Assembly (NCBI GenBank): GCA_029338735.1
Contig: JAQYAY010000011.1
Coordinates: 1 to 41,295, forward strand
Direction: 5' to 3'
DNA length: 41,295 nt
Source of the DNA: Lachnospiraceae bacterium
GTDB lineage: Bacteria > Bacillota > Clostridia > Lachnospirales > Lachnospiraceae
Position numbers and translations under genes: made by a program. The notes beneath the pieces are model-generated. The model was not told where the DNA came from, did not search any database, and was given only the letters and a program-made list of their open reading frames with translations. Below are positions 23,331-31,502 of the stretch, piece by piece (position 1 is the first letter of the stretch; each line of letters starts with the position of its first letter).

Positions 23331-26300
23331 ATGGCTTTCGTACACTTGCATACGCATACGCAGTACTCAATACTCGATGCGTCCAATAAAATAGACAACT
23401 ACATAGCCCGTGTGAAGGCACTTGGCATGAATGCGGCTGCGATTACCGACCATGGCAATATGTATGGCGCCATTGAGTTCTATCAGAAGGCGAAAAAGGC
23501 CGGTATCAAGCCAGTCATTGGCTGCGAGGTGTATGTAGCGACGGGCAGCAGGTTCGAAAAGAACGCACAGAAAGGTGATACGAGATACTATCACCTTATT
23601 TTGTTATGTGAAAATATGACCGGCTACCAGAATCTGATCAAGCTGGTTTCAATCAGTAATACCGAAGGATTCTACTTCAAGCCGCGTATCGACCGTGAGT
23701 GCCTTGAAAAGTACCATGAAGGTCTCATCTGTCTGTCAGCCTGTATAGCCGGCCAAGTGGCCAGAGCTTCGATGATCAGCTATGACAGGGCAAAGGAAGT
23801 CGCACTCTGGCATGACGGTGTCTTTGGTCATGGCAATTATTTCCTCGAGATGCAGAATCATCAGGACAATTCCCTGGAGCAGAAAGTCGCGAACCAGACT
23901 ATCATTAAAATCAGCAAAGAGACGGGAATTCCGCTTGTAGTCACTAATGACTGCCATTATACACTGCCAGAGGATGCTGCGAGCCATGATGTGCTTCTGT
24001 GCATGCAGGAGAACAAGCTCGTCACAGATGAAGACAGAATCCATTATGATGGCGGCCAGTACTATGTAAAAAGTGAAGAGGAGATGCGTGCACTTTTCCC
24101 TGGATTTGATGAAGCACTCGACAATACGCAGAAGATAGCGGACAGATGTGAGGTTGACTTTGTATTCAACCAGTATAAAAAACCAAATTACACCCTGCCT
24201 GAAGGCCATGAGAATCAGACCGCTCTTGAGTTTCTGACGGAACTCATCGAAGAAGGATTCGTTGACAGATATACCAACAACCCTGAATACAATGAAGAAC
24301 AGACGAAAAAGATCCATGATGACACGATGAAGGAACTCGATGTCATCAGGGAGAAGGGATTCGTCGAGTATATCCTGATCGTATGGGATTACATCAACTG
24401 GGCTAATACTCATGGGTGCAAGACCGGACCGGGCAGAGGTTCTGCAGCCGGCAGCCGTGTCTGCTACTGTATCGGAATCACAGCTATTGATCCAGTGAAG
24501 TACAACCTCCTGTTTGAGCGATTCCTGAATCCTGAACGAGTATCCATGCCTGATATTGACGTGGATTTCGAAGATCGTGAGAGAAACCGTGTCATTAACG
24601 ACTATATTTTCAAGAAATATGGCCAGGACCATGTGTCACTGATCACGACTTTCCAGAATATGAAGGCCAAGGCTGTCATCAAGGATGTCGGACGTGCAAT
24701 GGGAATCCCGTTCAATGTGACGAATCGTGTATCCAAGCTGATCCCGAATGAACTCAATATCACACTGCCACAAGCCCTGAAGAAGAGTCCTGATCTGGCG
24801 GCAGTGGCTTTTGAATCAGACGAGAATAAGAAGTGGTTTACCGTTGCTGAAGAGCTCGAGGGAATCCCGAAGTCTACAGGTGTTCATGCAGCGGGTGTTG
24901 TCATCTATCCTGAAAGAGCAGACGAATGCATGCCGCAGGGACGGTCAAAGGATGGAACTCCGGCCTGCGAGTACAATATGATCCAGCTCGAGCAGCTCGG
25001 ATACCTCAAGATGGACTTCCTGGGTCTTCGTACCCTTACAGTTGTTAAGGATGCGGTGAAAAATATAAAGCAGACCCGTGGAATAGATGTAGACATAGAT
25101 CACATAGACTTAAATGACAAGGAGACTTTAGACTTCATAGGAACCGGCAGGACTGTAGGTGTATTCCAGCTCGAGGGTGCTGGCATGCAGTCATTCATGA
25201 AGGAGCTCTCGCCATCATCATTTGAAGATATCATAGCCGGAATTTCTCTGTACAGGCCTGGCCCGATGCAGTTCATTCCTGACTATATCCGTGGGAAAAA
25301 GGATCCCGACTCTGTAGTATACAGGTGCAGGGCACTTGAGCCGATACTCAGGGATACCTATGGCTGTATTGTGTATCAGGAGCAGGTCATGCAGATCGTG
25401 CAGCAGCTCGCCGGATACTCGATGGGTCAGGCTGATATCATGCGCCGTGCCATGTCGAAGAAGCATCAGGATGAGATCAATGCCGGCCGTGATTCCTTTG
25501 TCTACGGGACAGGGAAGCCGGGTGAGAAGGGGTATGTGCCTGGCTGCATCAAGAACCATATCTGCGATACAGATGAAGAGTCGGAAAAAGTGGCTAATGA
25601 GATATATGATTCCATGCTGGATTTCGCCCAGTATGCATTCAACAAATCCCATGCAGCAAGCTACGCCGTGCTATCCATGCAGACTGCATATCTCAAGCAC
25701 TACTATCCAGCCGAGTATATGGCAGCTCTTCTTACATCTGTCATAGATTCAGCAGGCAAGCTGTATGACTACCTGAATGCTGCCCGTGATATGGGTATAG
25801 AGGTTCTGCCGCCCGATGTGAATGAAGGCATGGGAGAGTTCTCTGTCAGCAATGGAAAAATAAGATACGGCCTCAATGCCATCAAGTCAGTCGGTGGAGT
25901 GATGGCCGATAATATCATTGCAGAGCGTGATCGCGCTGGAAAATATATTTCATATGAGGATTTCCTGAAGAGATGCATGCCTTTCGGTCTCAATAAAAAG
26001 GTCATGGAGAATCTTGTGAAGTCCGGAGCATGTGACTGTTTCGGTGCGAACCGCAGATCCATGTATGCCGGGATCAATACGATAATGGATGATATAGCCC
26101 GTGAACAGAAGGATTCAGTTTCAGGACAGCTGTCATTCCTCGATCTGATATCTGCAGGAGATGAGAGAAAGCAGCTCGAACACAGGCTTCCGGTGACTCC
26201 TGAATTCGACCGTGACATGCTTCTTTCCTTTGAAAAAGAAGTGCTTGGCATATATATCAGCGGACATCCGCTCGAGGAATACCTGCCTGTCATCAGGAAG

Positions 26301-26861
26301 AATGTGGATCTGTATTCAAAGGACTTCCATCTGAGGGAAGAGACAGGTGAGCCTGATGTGAAACAGAACCAGCGCGGAACAATGGCCGTGGTTGTAAATG
26401 AGATTTCGGTCAAGTTTACAAAGACGGACAGAGCCATGGCGTTCGTGACCGGCGAAGATCTGTATGGGACGATAGAGATCATATTTTTCCCAGACTGTTT
26501 TGACAAGTACCGTCATGAACTCGTTGAGGACGGCAAGTATCTGATCAGGGGCCATGCATCGGTCGACGATGAAAAAGATGCGACATTTATAGCTGATGAG
26601 CTCGTGAGCTTCACTAACCTGCCAAAGGATGTATGGGTTCGCTTTGCAGACCGTGCAAGGTTCGATGCAAAAGAGCCGGCACTACTGCAGCTATTTGAGG
26701 GCCGCCCGTCAGGCCGCGACACTCTGGTTGTCTATCTGAATGCAGAGAAGCAGATGAAGCGTTATTCATCCCTTCATTTCACGGCCGATGACCAGCTGAT
26801 AGACTACATCCGTGACCTTGCTGGCGAAGAAAATGTATCGATCACCAGTGGCCGGATCTAA
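23331..26861 (+). CDS. dnaE: DNA polymerase III subunit alpha
   Basis: A 1176-aa replicative polymerase of the DnaE class. It opens with the PHP domain (VHLHTHTQYSILD; metal-type His/Asp residues retained), then the Pol3 palm with catalytic D408 and D410 in PDIDVDFEDRERN and D562 in KMDFLGLRTL, the fingers, tandem HhH motifs, and an OB-fold (about 1010-1090, GTMAVVVNEISVKF...FFPDCF). Length is close to the usual DnaE1/DnaE. It extends primers as part of the replisome; many Firmicutes also carry PolC. Weak RBS (agggtgat) close to the upstream stop suggests coupling to the CPBP gene. The stop codon is built into a REP palindrome that forms the terminator. Confidence 0.96.
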   Translation: MAFVHLHTHTQYSILDASNKIDNYIARVKALGMNAAAITDHGNMYGAIEFYQKAKKAGIKPVIGCEVYVATGSRFEKNAQKGDTRYYHLILLCENMTGYQNLIKLVSISNTEGFYFKPRIDRECLEKYHEGLICLSACIAGQVARASMISYDRAKEVALWHDGVFGHGNYFLEMQNHQDNSLEQKVANQTIIKISKETGIPLVVTNDCHYTLPEDAASHDVLLCMQENKLVTDEDRIHYDGGQYYVKSEEEMRALFPGFDEALDNTQKIADRCEVDFVFNQYKKPNYTLPEGHENQTALEFLTELIEEGFVDRYTNNPEYNEEQTKKIHDDTMKELDVIREKGFVEYILIVWDYINWANTHGCKTGPGRGSAAGSRVCYCIGITAIDPVKYNLLFERFLNPERVSMPDIDVDFEDRERNRVINDYIFKKYGQDHVSLITTFQNMKAKAVIKDVGRAMGIPFNVTNRVSKLIPNELNITLPQALKKSPDLAAVAFESDENKKWFTVAEELEGIPKSTGVHAAGVVIYPERADECMPQGRSKDGTPACEYNMIQLEQLGYLKMDFLGLRTLTVVKDAVKNIKQTRGIDVDIDHIDLNDKETLDFIGTGRTVGVFQLEGAGMQSFMKELSPSSFEDIIAGISLYRPGPMQFIPDYIRGKKDPDSVVYRCRALEPILRDTYGCIVYQEQVMQIVQQLAGYSMGQADIMRRAMSKKHQDEINAGRDSFVYGTGKPGEKGYVPGCIKNHICDTDEESEKVANEIYDSMLDFAQYAFNKSHAASYAVLSMQTAYLKHYYPAEYMAALLTSVIDSAGKLYDYLNAARDMGIEVLPPDVNEGMGEFSVSNGKIRYGLNAIKSVGGVMADNIIAERDRAGKYISYEDFLKRCMPFGLNKKVMENLVKSGACDCFGANRRSMYAGINTIMDDIAREQKDSVSGQLSFLDLISAGDERKQLEHRLPVTPEFDRDMLLSFEKEVLGIYISGHPLEEYLPVIRKNVDLYSKDFHLREETGEPDVKQNQRGTMAVVVNEISVKFTKTDRAMAFVTGEDLYGTIEIIFFPDCFDKYRHELVEDGKYLIRGHASVDDEKDATFIADELVSFTNLPKDVWVRFADRARFDAKEPALLQLFEGRPSGRDTLVVYLNAEKQMKRYSSLHFTADDQLIDYIRDLAGEENVSITSGRI

Positions 26862-26888
26862 AGACAGGGGGACGGTTCTCCTGTCTTT
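26860..26888 (+). repeat. REP-like element overlapping the dnaE stop codon
   Basis: Palindromic arms aaagacagg (26860-26868) and cctgtcttt (26880-26888) enclose the 11-nt loop with core gacggttct. It shares the unit found at 13716, 16757 and 30094, here in forward orientation. Confidence 0.88.
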
Positions 26889-26890
26889 TT
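26860..26890 (+). terminator. REP palindrome acting as the dnaE terminator
   Basis: A perfect 9-bp stem with an 11-nt loop ending in a run of five T. The first arm starts within the TAA stop. Confidence 0.75.
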
Positions 26891-26922
26891 ACATAAATTT
26901 TTTGAACTATAAGGAGACTTAA

Positions 26923-28713
26923 ATGACTGAATTAAAAGAACGTAAGGATATGGATCCTGAATTCGAATGGGACCTGACGACACTGTATAAGAGCGATAAG
27001 GACTGGGAGAATACCCTGCCACAGCTCGATGAGAAGATAGCTGCAGTCACGGATTTCAAAGGACAGCTGCATGATGCTGCTACCATAAAAAAGTATTATG
27101 ACGCGCAGGTCGATCTTGGCCTGCTGCTTGATGACCTGTTCGAATATGCGTCTCTCAGGAAAAATGAGGACAATGGCGCTGATGCCGGACAGCAGATGTA
27201 TGCAAAGATCTATTCTAAATATGTGCAGGCCGTTACGGCGACTGCGTTTGCAGAGCCTGAGATCCTTTCACTGCCTGAAGATGAGCTGAAAAAGATCACT
27301 GACAGTGATGAACTGAAGGGATATCACTATACAATGGTGCAGCTCCTGAGACAGAAACCTCATACACTGACCGGCGATCAGGAAGAGCTCCTGGCTCAGT
27401 TCGGAGAGGTCTTCGGAGCTCCGAAGAATATCGCCAATACGCTTCAGGATGTAGATCTGACATTCGATGAAGTTACAGATGATAATGGGAAAAAGACTGA
27501 GGTCACTGGATCTAATTACATCCTGCTCCAGTCTTCTGATGACAGGACTCTCAGGGAGAATTCTTTCCACAGCTTCTATAAAGGATATGAAAAACATATC
27601 AATACTTTCGCTGCTACCTATTCCGGAGCAGTAAAATATGCTGCAGCAGAGGCTAAGGCCCGCCATTATAAGAGCAGCAGGGCCATGGCTATGGCGGATG
27701 AGTATATTCCTGATGAAGTCTATGAGAATCTGATTGAATCCGTAAGGGCCCACATGCCTGCGATGTATAAATATGTGTCGCTTCGCAAGAAGCTCCTTGG
27801 CATAGACGAGCTGCACTACTACGATCTGTATGCTCCGCTCGTGAAGGGCAATGACAAGAAGTATACATATGTAGAAGCCCGGCAGATGGTACTCGATACC
27901 GTATCTCCTTTTGGAAAAAATTATACAGATACTGTAAAGAAGGCTTTTTCGGAGCACTGGATCGATGTCTACCCGAACAAGGGCAAAACAGGCGGTGCTT
28001 ATTCTTCAGGTACATATCAGAGTAATCCGTTCATTCTCACGAATTTTACGGGAACTCTGGATTCGGTTTCTACAATTGCCCATGAGATGGGTCATTCGAT
28101 GCAGACCTGGCTGTCAAACCACGCCCAGCCGCCACAATATGCCCAGTACACTCTTTTCGTGGCCGAGGTTGCTTCAACTGTGAATGAGAATCTGCTTGTG
28201 GAGCATCTTCTGGATACGACCGATGATCCGCGAGAGAAGCTTGTGTATCTGAACCAGTATCTCGAGGGCTTCAAGGGGACTGTTTACCGCCAGACGATGT
28301 TTGCAGAATTTGAAAAACAGGCTCATGAGCTTGCAGAAAAAGGCGAGGCGCTCAATGCTACGGCACTGAATGCAATCTATAAGAAGCTGATCGAAGACTA
28401 TTTCGGACCGGAGCTTGTCGTAGATGATGAGGTGAAATATGAGTGGGCCAGAATCCCGCATTTCTACCGCCCGTTCTATGTATACAAGTATGCAACCAGC
28501 TATTCGGCTGCCGTTGCCATTTCCGAGGCTATACGAAAAGAAGGAACTCCGGCCGTCAAGCGGTACCTGGAGTTCCTTTCAATGGGAGGCAGCGCCGATC
28601 CTATCAATGAGCTGAAGCACGCCGGAGTAGACCTCACAACGAAGGCCCCGATAGATACGGCACTTGAAAAATTTGAAAAAATTGTAGAAGAGGCAGATCA
28701 GATCATTTTGTAA
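26923..28713 (+). CDS. pepF: Oligoendopeptidase F
   Basis: A 596-aa cytoplasmic zinc metallopeptidase of family M3B. The zinc site is HEMGH (H387, E388, H391), with the third ligand Glu about 25 residues on in VAEVASTVNENL. It cleaves oligopeptides of roughly 7-17 residues, in peptide use and turnover. Length matches the family (about 600 aa), and the N-terminal FEWDLTTLYKSDKDW is typical. RBS aaggag. No strong promoter of its own was found after the dnaE terminator, so it may depend on readthrough. It overlaps the minus-strand DUF438 gene tail to tail by 11 bp. Confidence 0.93.
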   Translation: MTELKERKDMDPEFEWDLTTLYKSDKDWENTLPQLDEKIAAVTDFKGQLHDAATIKKYYDAQVDLGLLLDDLFEYASLRKNEDNGADAGQQMYAKIYSKYVQAVTATAFAEPEILSLPEDELKKITDSDELKGYHYTMVQLLRQKPHTLTGDQEELLAQFGEVFGAPKNIANTLQDVDLTFDEVTDDNGKKTEVTGSNYILLQSSDDRTLRENSFHSFYKGYEKHINTFAATYSGAVKYAAAEAKARHYKSSRAMAMADEYIPDEVYENLIESVRAHMPAMYKYVSLRKKLLGIDELHYYDLYAPLVKGNDKKYTYVEARQMVLDTVSPFGKNYTDTVKKAFSEHWIDVYPNKGKTGGAYSSGTYQSNPFILTNFTGTLDSVSTIAHEMGHSMQTWLSNHAQPPQYAQYTLFVAEVASTVNENLLVEHLLDTTDDPREKLVYLNQYLEGFKGTVYRQTMFAEFEKQAHELAEKGEALNATALNAIYKKLIEDYFGPELVVDDEVKYEWARIPHFYRPFYVYKYATSYSAAVAISEAIRKEGTPAVKRYLEFLSMGGSADPINELKHAGVDLTTKAPIDTALEKFEKIVEEADQIIL

Positions 28714-29995
28714 AATAATCTCTGGCAAATCCCATATGCTGGACTATTTCCATGGTCCCCTGATATCTGCCATTTTTGTCTCTTACAGCCATATAGCGGA
28801 TCAGAACAGGCTCACCGGATCTCTCATTCCAGATGTCGACTGAGTCTTTCTGGCCGCTTTTCAGTTCAGAGATCACCATGCGTACCATCGGCTCTACCTT
28901 AGGTGGATGGCAGGTATATACTTCTCTGTCAAGCGCCGCAAGCGGTCTCTTGAAGAGTTTGGTGCCTTCATTCTGGTTGAAATACCTGTTGATATCATTT
29001 TCATCAATAAAAGTGATTTCAAGCGGGATCGTATCAAGCATTGCATTCAGCTGTTCTTTGTTGAAATGACCGGATGGAAGTACGATTTCATCATCAGATC
29101 CATTCACATTGGCAGTCTCAGAGGCTTCGCTCCATTCCGGAACAGGAGCAATGAGGCAGAATTCATAGTCTTTCATATCCCTTGCGATGCCTTTCCAGAC
29201 ATCCTCAGAGAAATTCTTTGCGCACAATGGGAGAAGGATGTTGTTCTCTTTATAGACCATCTCTTCAGCACGGGTCAGGACCTTGTCCATTCTCGACTGC
29301 CAGGCTTCCTCTTCCATGCGGTCAGCATTTTTCCAAGCTTCATTGTAAAGGGTTTTCATCTCGTCACGGATCTCATCATCAACACCCCACATCACATCAG
29401 AAGGTCCGGAGAAACCGTAATCTTTTTTCAGTACAGGATATAAGAGATCACCCTTTTTTGCATAATGCACAGCTATCTGTCTGGTCCTGTCAAATGTCTT
29501 AATAACATCCTTTTTTGAGTCAAGCGCGTGGCGCATTGCTTTTAGCTGCTTCTCAACAGCCTGATTTTCGAGCCAGAATATCTGTAATGGATGACCCTCG
29601 ATCTGTCTTAATTTCATAAGATTGTCATCTGCACCGTCTGTCCTGTGCAGCTTATTCTGCTGTTTCCCGCCATTCAGTCTGTTGACAGCCGCCTGCTGGT
29701 CAGCACTAAGCGCTGCCTTAGCAGCCTTGTTCAATGATGCCTGTACAGCCTTCTCAGCATTGTCGATCTGTTCCTGCCTTGTGGCACCGTGGAAAAGAGC
29801 TGAATGCACATCGCATAGTCTCTGCACATCACTTATCGGCCTACCAGCTTCAATCAGGGTCTGCTCGGCCTTTGCAATCTCAGCAGCATCTACATCCTTA
29901 AAGTTCTTTACGAAATCAGCCCTTACTGACTCCAGGTCCTCACCCTCACTTAATCTCTGTACATATTCCTTAAGAAGTTCTGTTCTGTCTGTCAT
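28703..29995 (-). CDS. DUF438 + hemerythrin + PAS-like protein
   Basis: A 430-aa soluble protein with three parts: an N-terminal DUF438 region (residues 1-70, TDRTELLKEYVQRLSEGEDLESV), a hemerythrin-like four-helix region (about 125-280; HPLQIFWLENQAVEKQL, HYAKKGDLLYPVL with the spaced His/Glu that can bind a di-iron site), and a PAS-like C-terminal domain (about 320-430, PLEITFIDENDINRYFNQNEG). Related proteins in anaerobes are presumed oxygen, NO or iron sensors. Start MTDRTELL is chosen because ggaggt precedes it; the frame is open 27 codons further upstream without an RBS. Partner unknown. Confidence 0.85.
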   Translation of the reverse strand: MTDRTELLKEYVQRLSEGEDLESVRADFVKNFKDVDAAEIAKAEQTLIEAGRPISDVQRLCDVHSALFHGATRQEQIDNAEKAVQASLNKAAKAALSADQQAAVNRLNGGKQQNKLHRTDGADDNLMKLRQIEGHPLQIFWLENQAVEKQLKAMRHALDSKKDVIKTFDRTRQIAVHYAKKGDLLYPVLKKDYGFSGPSDVMWGVDDEIRDEMKTLYNEAWKNADRMEEEAWQSRMDKVLTRAEEMVYKENNILLPLCAKNFSEDVWKGIARDMKDYEFCLIAPVPEWSEASETANVNGSDDEIVLPSGHFNKEQLNAMLDTIPLEITFIDENDINRYFNQNEGTKLFKRPLAALDREVYTCHPPKVEPMVRMVISELKSGQKDSVDIWNERSGEPVLIRYMAVRDKNGRYQGTMEIVQHMGFARDYFTK

Positions 29996-30093
29996 CGTAT
30001 TTACCTCCGTTCGATGATTGAAATATATCATGTCAGTCAGATAATATACGTTGCAAATCCAACAGAAGATAAACATGTGTCAGGGGGATTGCA

Positions 30094-30118
30094 AGACAGG
30101 AGAACCGTCCCCCTGTCT
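30094..30118 (-). repeat. REP-like element between divergent genes
   Basis: agacagg (30094-30100), 11-nt loop with the core reversed, cctgtct (30112-30118). It lies just before the -35 of the 59-aa gene. A cagggggat remnant stands at 30081-30089. Confidence 0.88.
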
Positions 30119-30121
30119 CCC

Positions 30122-30150
30122 TTGAAAAAACTGCGCTGGTATGCTATTTT
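30122..30150 (+). promoter_or_regulatory. Promoter of the 59-aa Cys protein gene
   Basis: TTGAAA (30122-30127), 17-bp spacer, TATTTT (30145-30150) preceded by TGC, an extended -10. Confidence 0.6.
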
Positions 30151-30174
30151 TACAGGAACGAAAGGCGTGTATAT

Positions 30175-30354
30175 ATGAGTAATCAGTGCGATACCTGCAA
30201 TAATCTGGTATATGACGAGGATGAAGAAGCATATGTCTGTGACGTGGACATGGATGAAGACGATATGGTGCGGCTCTACACAGGCCATTATCCTACGTGC
30301 CCGTATTACCAATCGGATAACGAATATGAAGTCGTGAAACATCAGGCCTTCTGA
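30175..30354 (+). CDS. Small Cys-rich protein, DUF6472-like (59 aa)
   Basis: A 59-aa acidic protein starting MSNQCDTCNNLVYDEDEEAY. Four cysteines (C5, C8, C22, C42) form a CxxC...C...CP pattern that could hold a zinc ion. The run DEDDMVRL and the ending CPYYQSDNEYEVVKHQ match what I recall of the DUF6472 family of Clostridia (from memory, not searched). Length, a consensus extended -10 promoter, strong codon conservation of the motif and the intergenic position support a real gene. The RBS is weak (aaaggcg). The next gene is trxB, with its own promoter, so a redox link is only circumstantial. Function unknown. Confidence 0.8.
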   Translation: MSNQCDTCNNLVYDEDEEAYVCDVDMDEDDMVRLYTGHYPTCPYYQSDNEYEVVKHQAF

Positions 30355-30409
30355 TGCCGGCGTCTCAAAAGGTCACTCGCGACTCATGTGATGTCCGACC
30401 ATACTACAT

Positions 30410-30453
30410 TTGACAAAGGGATATATATATGTTAAATTAAATTGTACACAATT
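30410..30453 (+). promoter_or_regulatory. trxB promoter with palindrome at the start site
   Basis: TTGACA (30410-30415), 17-bp spacer, TAAATT (30433-30438). The palindrome aattgt-ac-acaatt (30440-30453) lies at the expected start, resembling the attgtgcacaat element at 1372. Confidence 0.6.
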
Positions 30454-30477
30454 CAATTAGCTTGAGAGGAGCAAAAT

Positions 30478-31377
30478 ATGTATGATACAGTGATAGTCGG
30501 CAGTGGCCCGGCAGGACTTACAGCAGCCATTTATGCAAAGAGAGCAGGACTGGAGACTCTTCTTATAGAAAATACACCGGTCGGCGGCGGCCAGATCGCA
30601 ACAACAGACAGGGTTGACAATTACCCGGGATTACTTGGAATCAATGGCATGGAGCTCGGAATGAAGTTCCGTGAGCACGCAGAGAAACTGGGATGCGAGT
30701 TCAGGGATGGTCAGGTCGTAAAGGTGGAGCCGGATAAGGTGACACTCGATGACGGAACCACGATAGATACGAAGACAGTGGTTCTGGCGCTTGGAGCAGA
30801 TCATAGACAGCTCGGAGTACCAGGAGAGAATGAGTTCCGTGGCAAAGGAGTATCATACTGTGCTACCTGTGACGGAGCTTTCTTCTGGAAAAAGGATGTA
30901 GCAGTAGTCGGCGGTGGAGATGTGGCACTTGATGATGCCATCTATCTTTCACGCTTCGCAAGCAGGGTTTACCTTATTCATAGAAGAGATGAGTTCCGCG
31001 GGGCACAGTCGCTCGTGGATGAGGCCTCTTCTAAAGAAAATGTAACATTTGTAATGGATACCGTCGTAAATCAGGTAGACGGTGAAAATATGGTCACAGG
31101 AGTCGAGACTGAGAACAAGAAGACAGGAGAAAAGAGCACAATCCCTGTTAACGGAGTCTTCATGGCAGTCGGAACCCAGCCGAATACGGCAGGCATCGAA
31201 GGCCTTCCGGATACAGATGATCACGGATATGTGATTGCAGGCGAGGACTGTGTGACTAGTATTCCGGGAATCTTCGCAGCAGGCGATCTGCGTACGAAGC
31301 AGCTCCGTCAGGTCATCACAGCAGCCGCCGACGGCGCCAACGCCATCACCTCCGTCCAGAGTTTTTTAAGAAAATAA
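30478..31377 (+). CDS. trxB: Thioredoxin-disulfide reductase
   Basis: A 299-aa low-molecular-weight flavoprotein that passes electrons from a nicotinamide cofactor through FAD to thioredoxin. The FAD site GSGPAGLTAAIYA (9-21) opens the protein, the redox pair is C128/C131 in CATCDG, the second Rossmann motif is VVGGGDVALDDAIYLS, and HRRDEFRG fits the NADPH-type HRRxxxR motif. GIFAAGDLR near the C-terminus closes the FAD site. It is slightly shorter than the E. coli enzyme. RBS gagagga. No terminator follows; the next gene has its own promoter. No thioredoxin gene is adjacent. Confidence 0.94.
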   Translation: MYDTVIVGSGPAGLTAAIYAKRAGLETLLIENTPVGGGQIATTDRVDNYPGLLGINGMELGMKFREHAEKLGCEFRDGQVVKVEPDKVTLDDGTTIDTKTVVLALGADHRQLGVPGENEFRGKGVSYCATCDGAFFWKKDVAVVGGGDVALDDAIYLSRFASRVYLIHRRDEFRGAQSLVDEASSKENVTFVMDTVVNQVDGENMVTGVETENKKTGEKSTIPVNGVFMAVGTQPNTAGIEGLPDTDDHGYVIAGEDCVTSIPGIFAAGDLRTKQLRQVITAAADGANAITSVQSFLRK

Positions 31378-31405
31378 GAATCTTCAATTTTTTCTCAAGA
31401 AAAAC

Positions 31406-31434
31406 TTGACAAAGACCTCTTATGAGTGTATATT
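31406..31434 (+). promoter_or_regulatory. Promoter of the SH3-NlpC/P60 gene
   Basis: TTGACA (31406-31411), 17-bp spacer, TATATT (31429-31434). A second possible promoter is TTGTAA (31451-31456), 16 bp, TATAAC (31473-31478). Confidence 0.7.
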
Positions 31435-31440
31435 AACAAA

Positions 31441-31457
31441 TGTAACAAATTTGTAAT
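31441..31457 (+). promoter_or_regulatory. Candidate WalR (YycF) box
   Basis: TGTAAC-N5-TGTAAT fits the published WalR consensus TGT(A/T)A(A/T/C)-N5-TGT(A/T)A(A/T/C) at every position, and a further half site TGTTAA follows at 31461. It precedes a wall hydrolase, the classical WalR target class. Confidence 0.5.
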
Positions 31458-31502
31458 AAATGTTAATGACAGTATAACAAATTTTTAAGAGGTCAAGAAT
31501 TA

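Noticed and set aside
23736-24632. 298-codon minus-strand frame inside dnaE
   Set aside because: Antisense shadow of the polymerase domain; composition mirrors the plus-strand codons.
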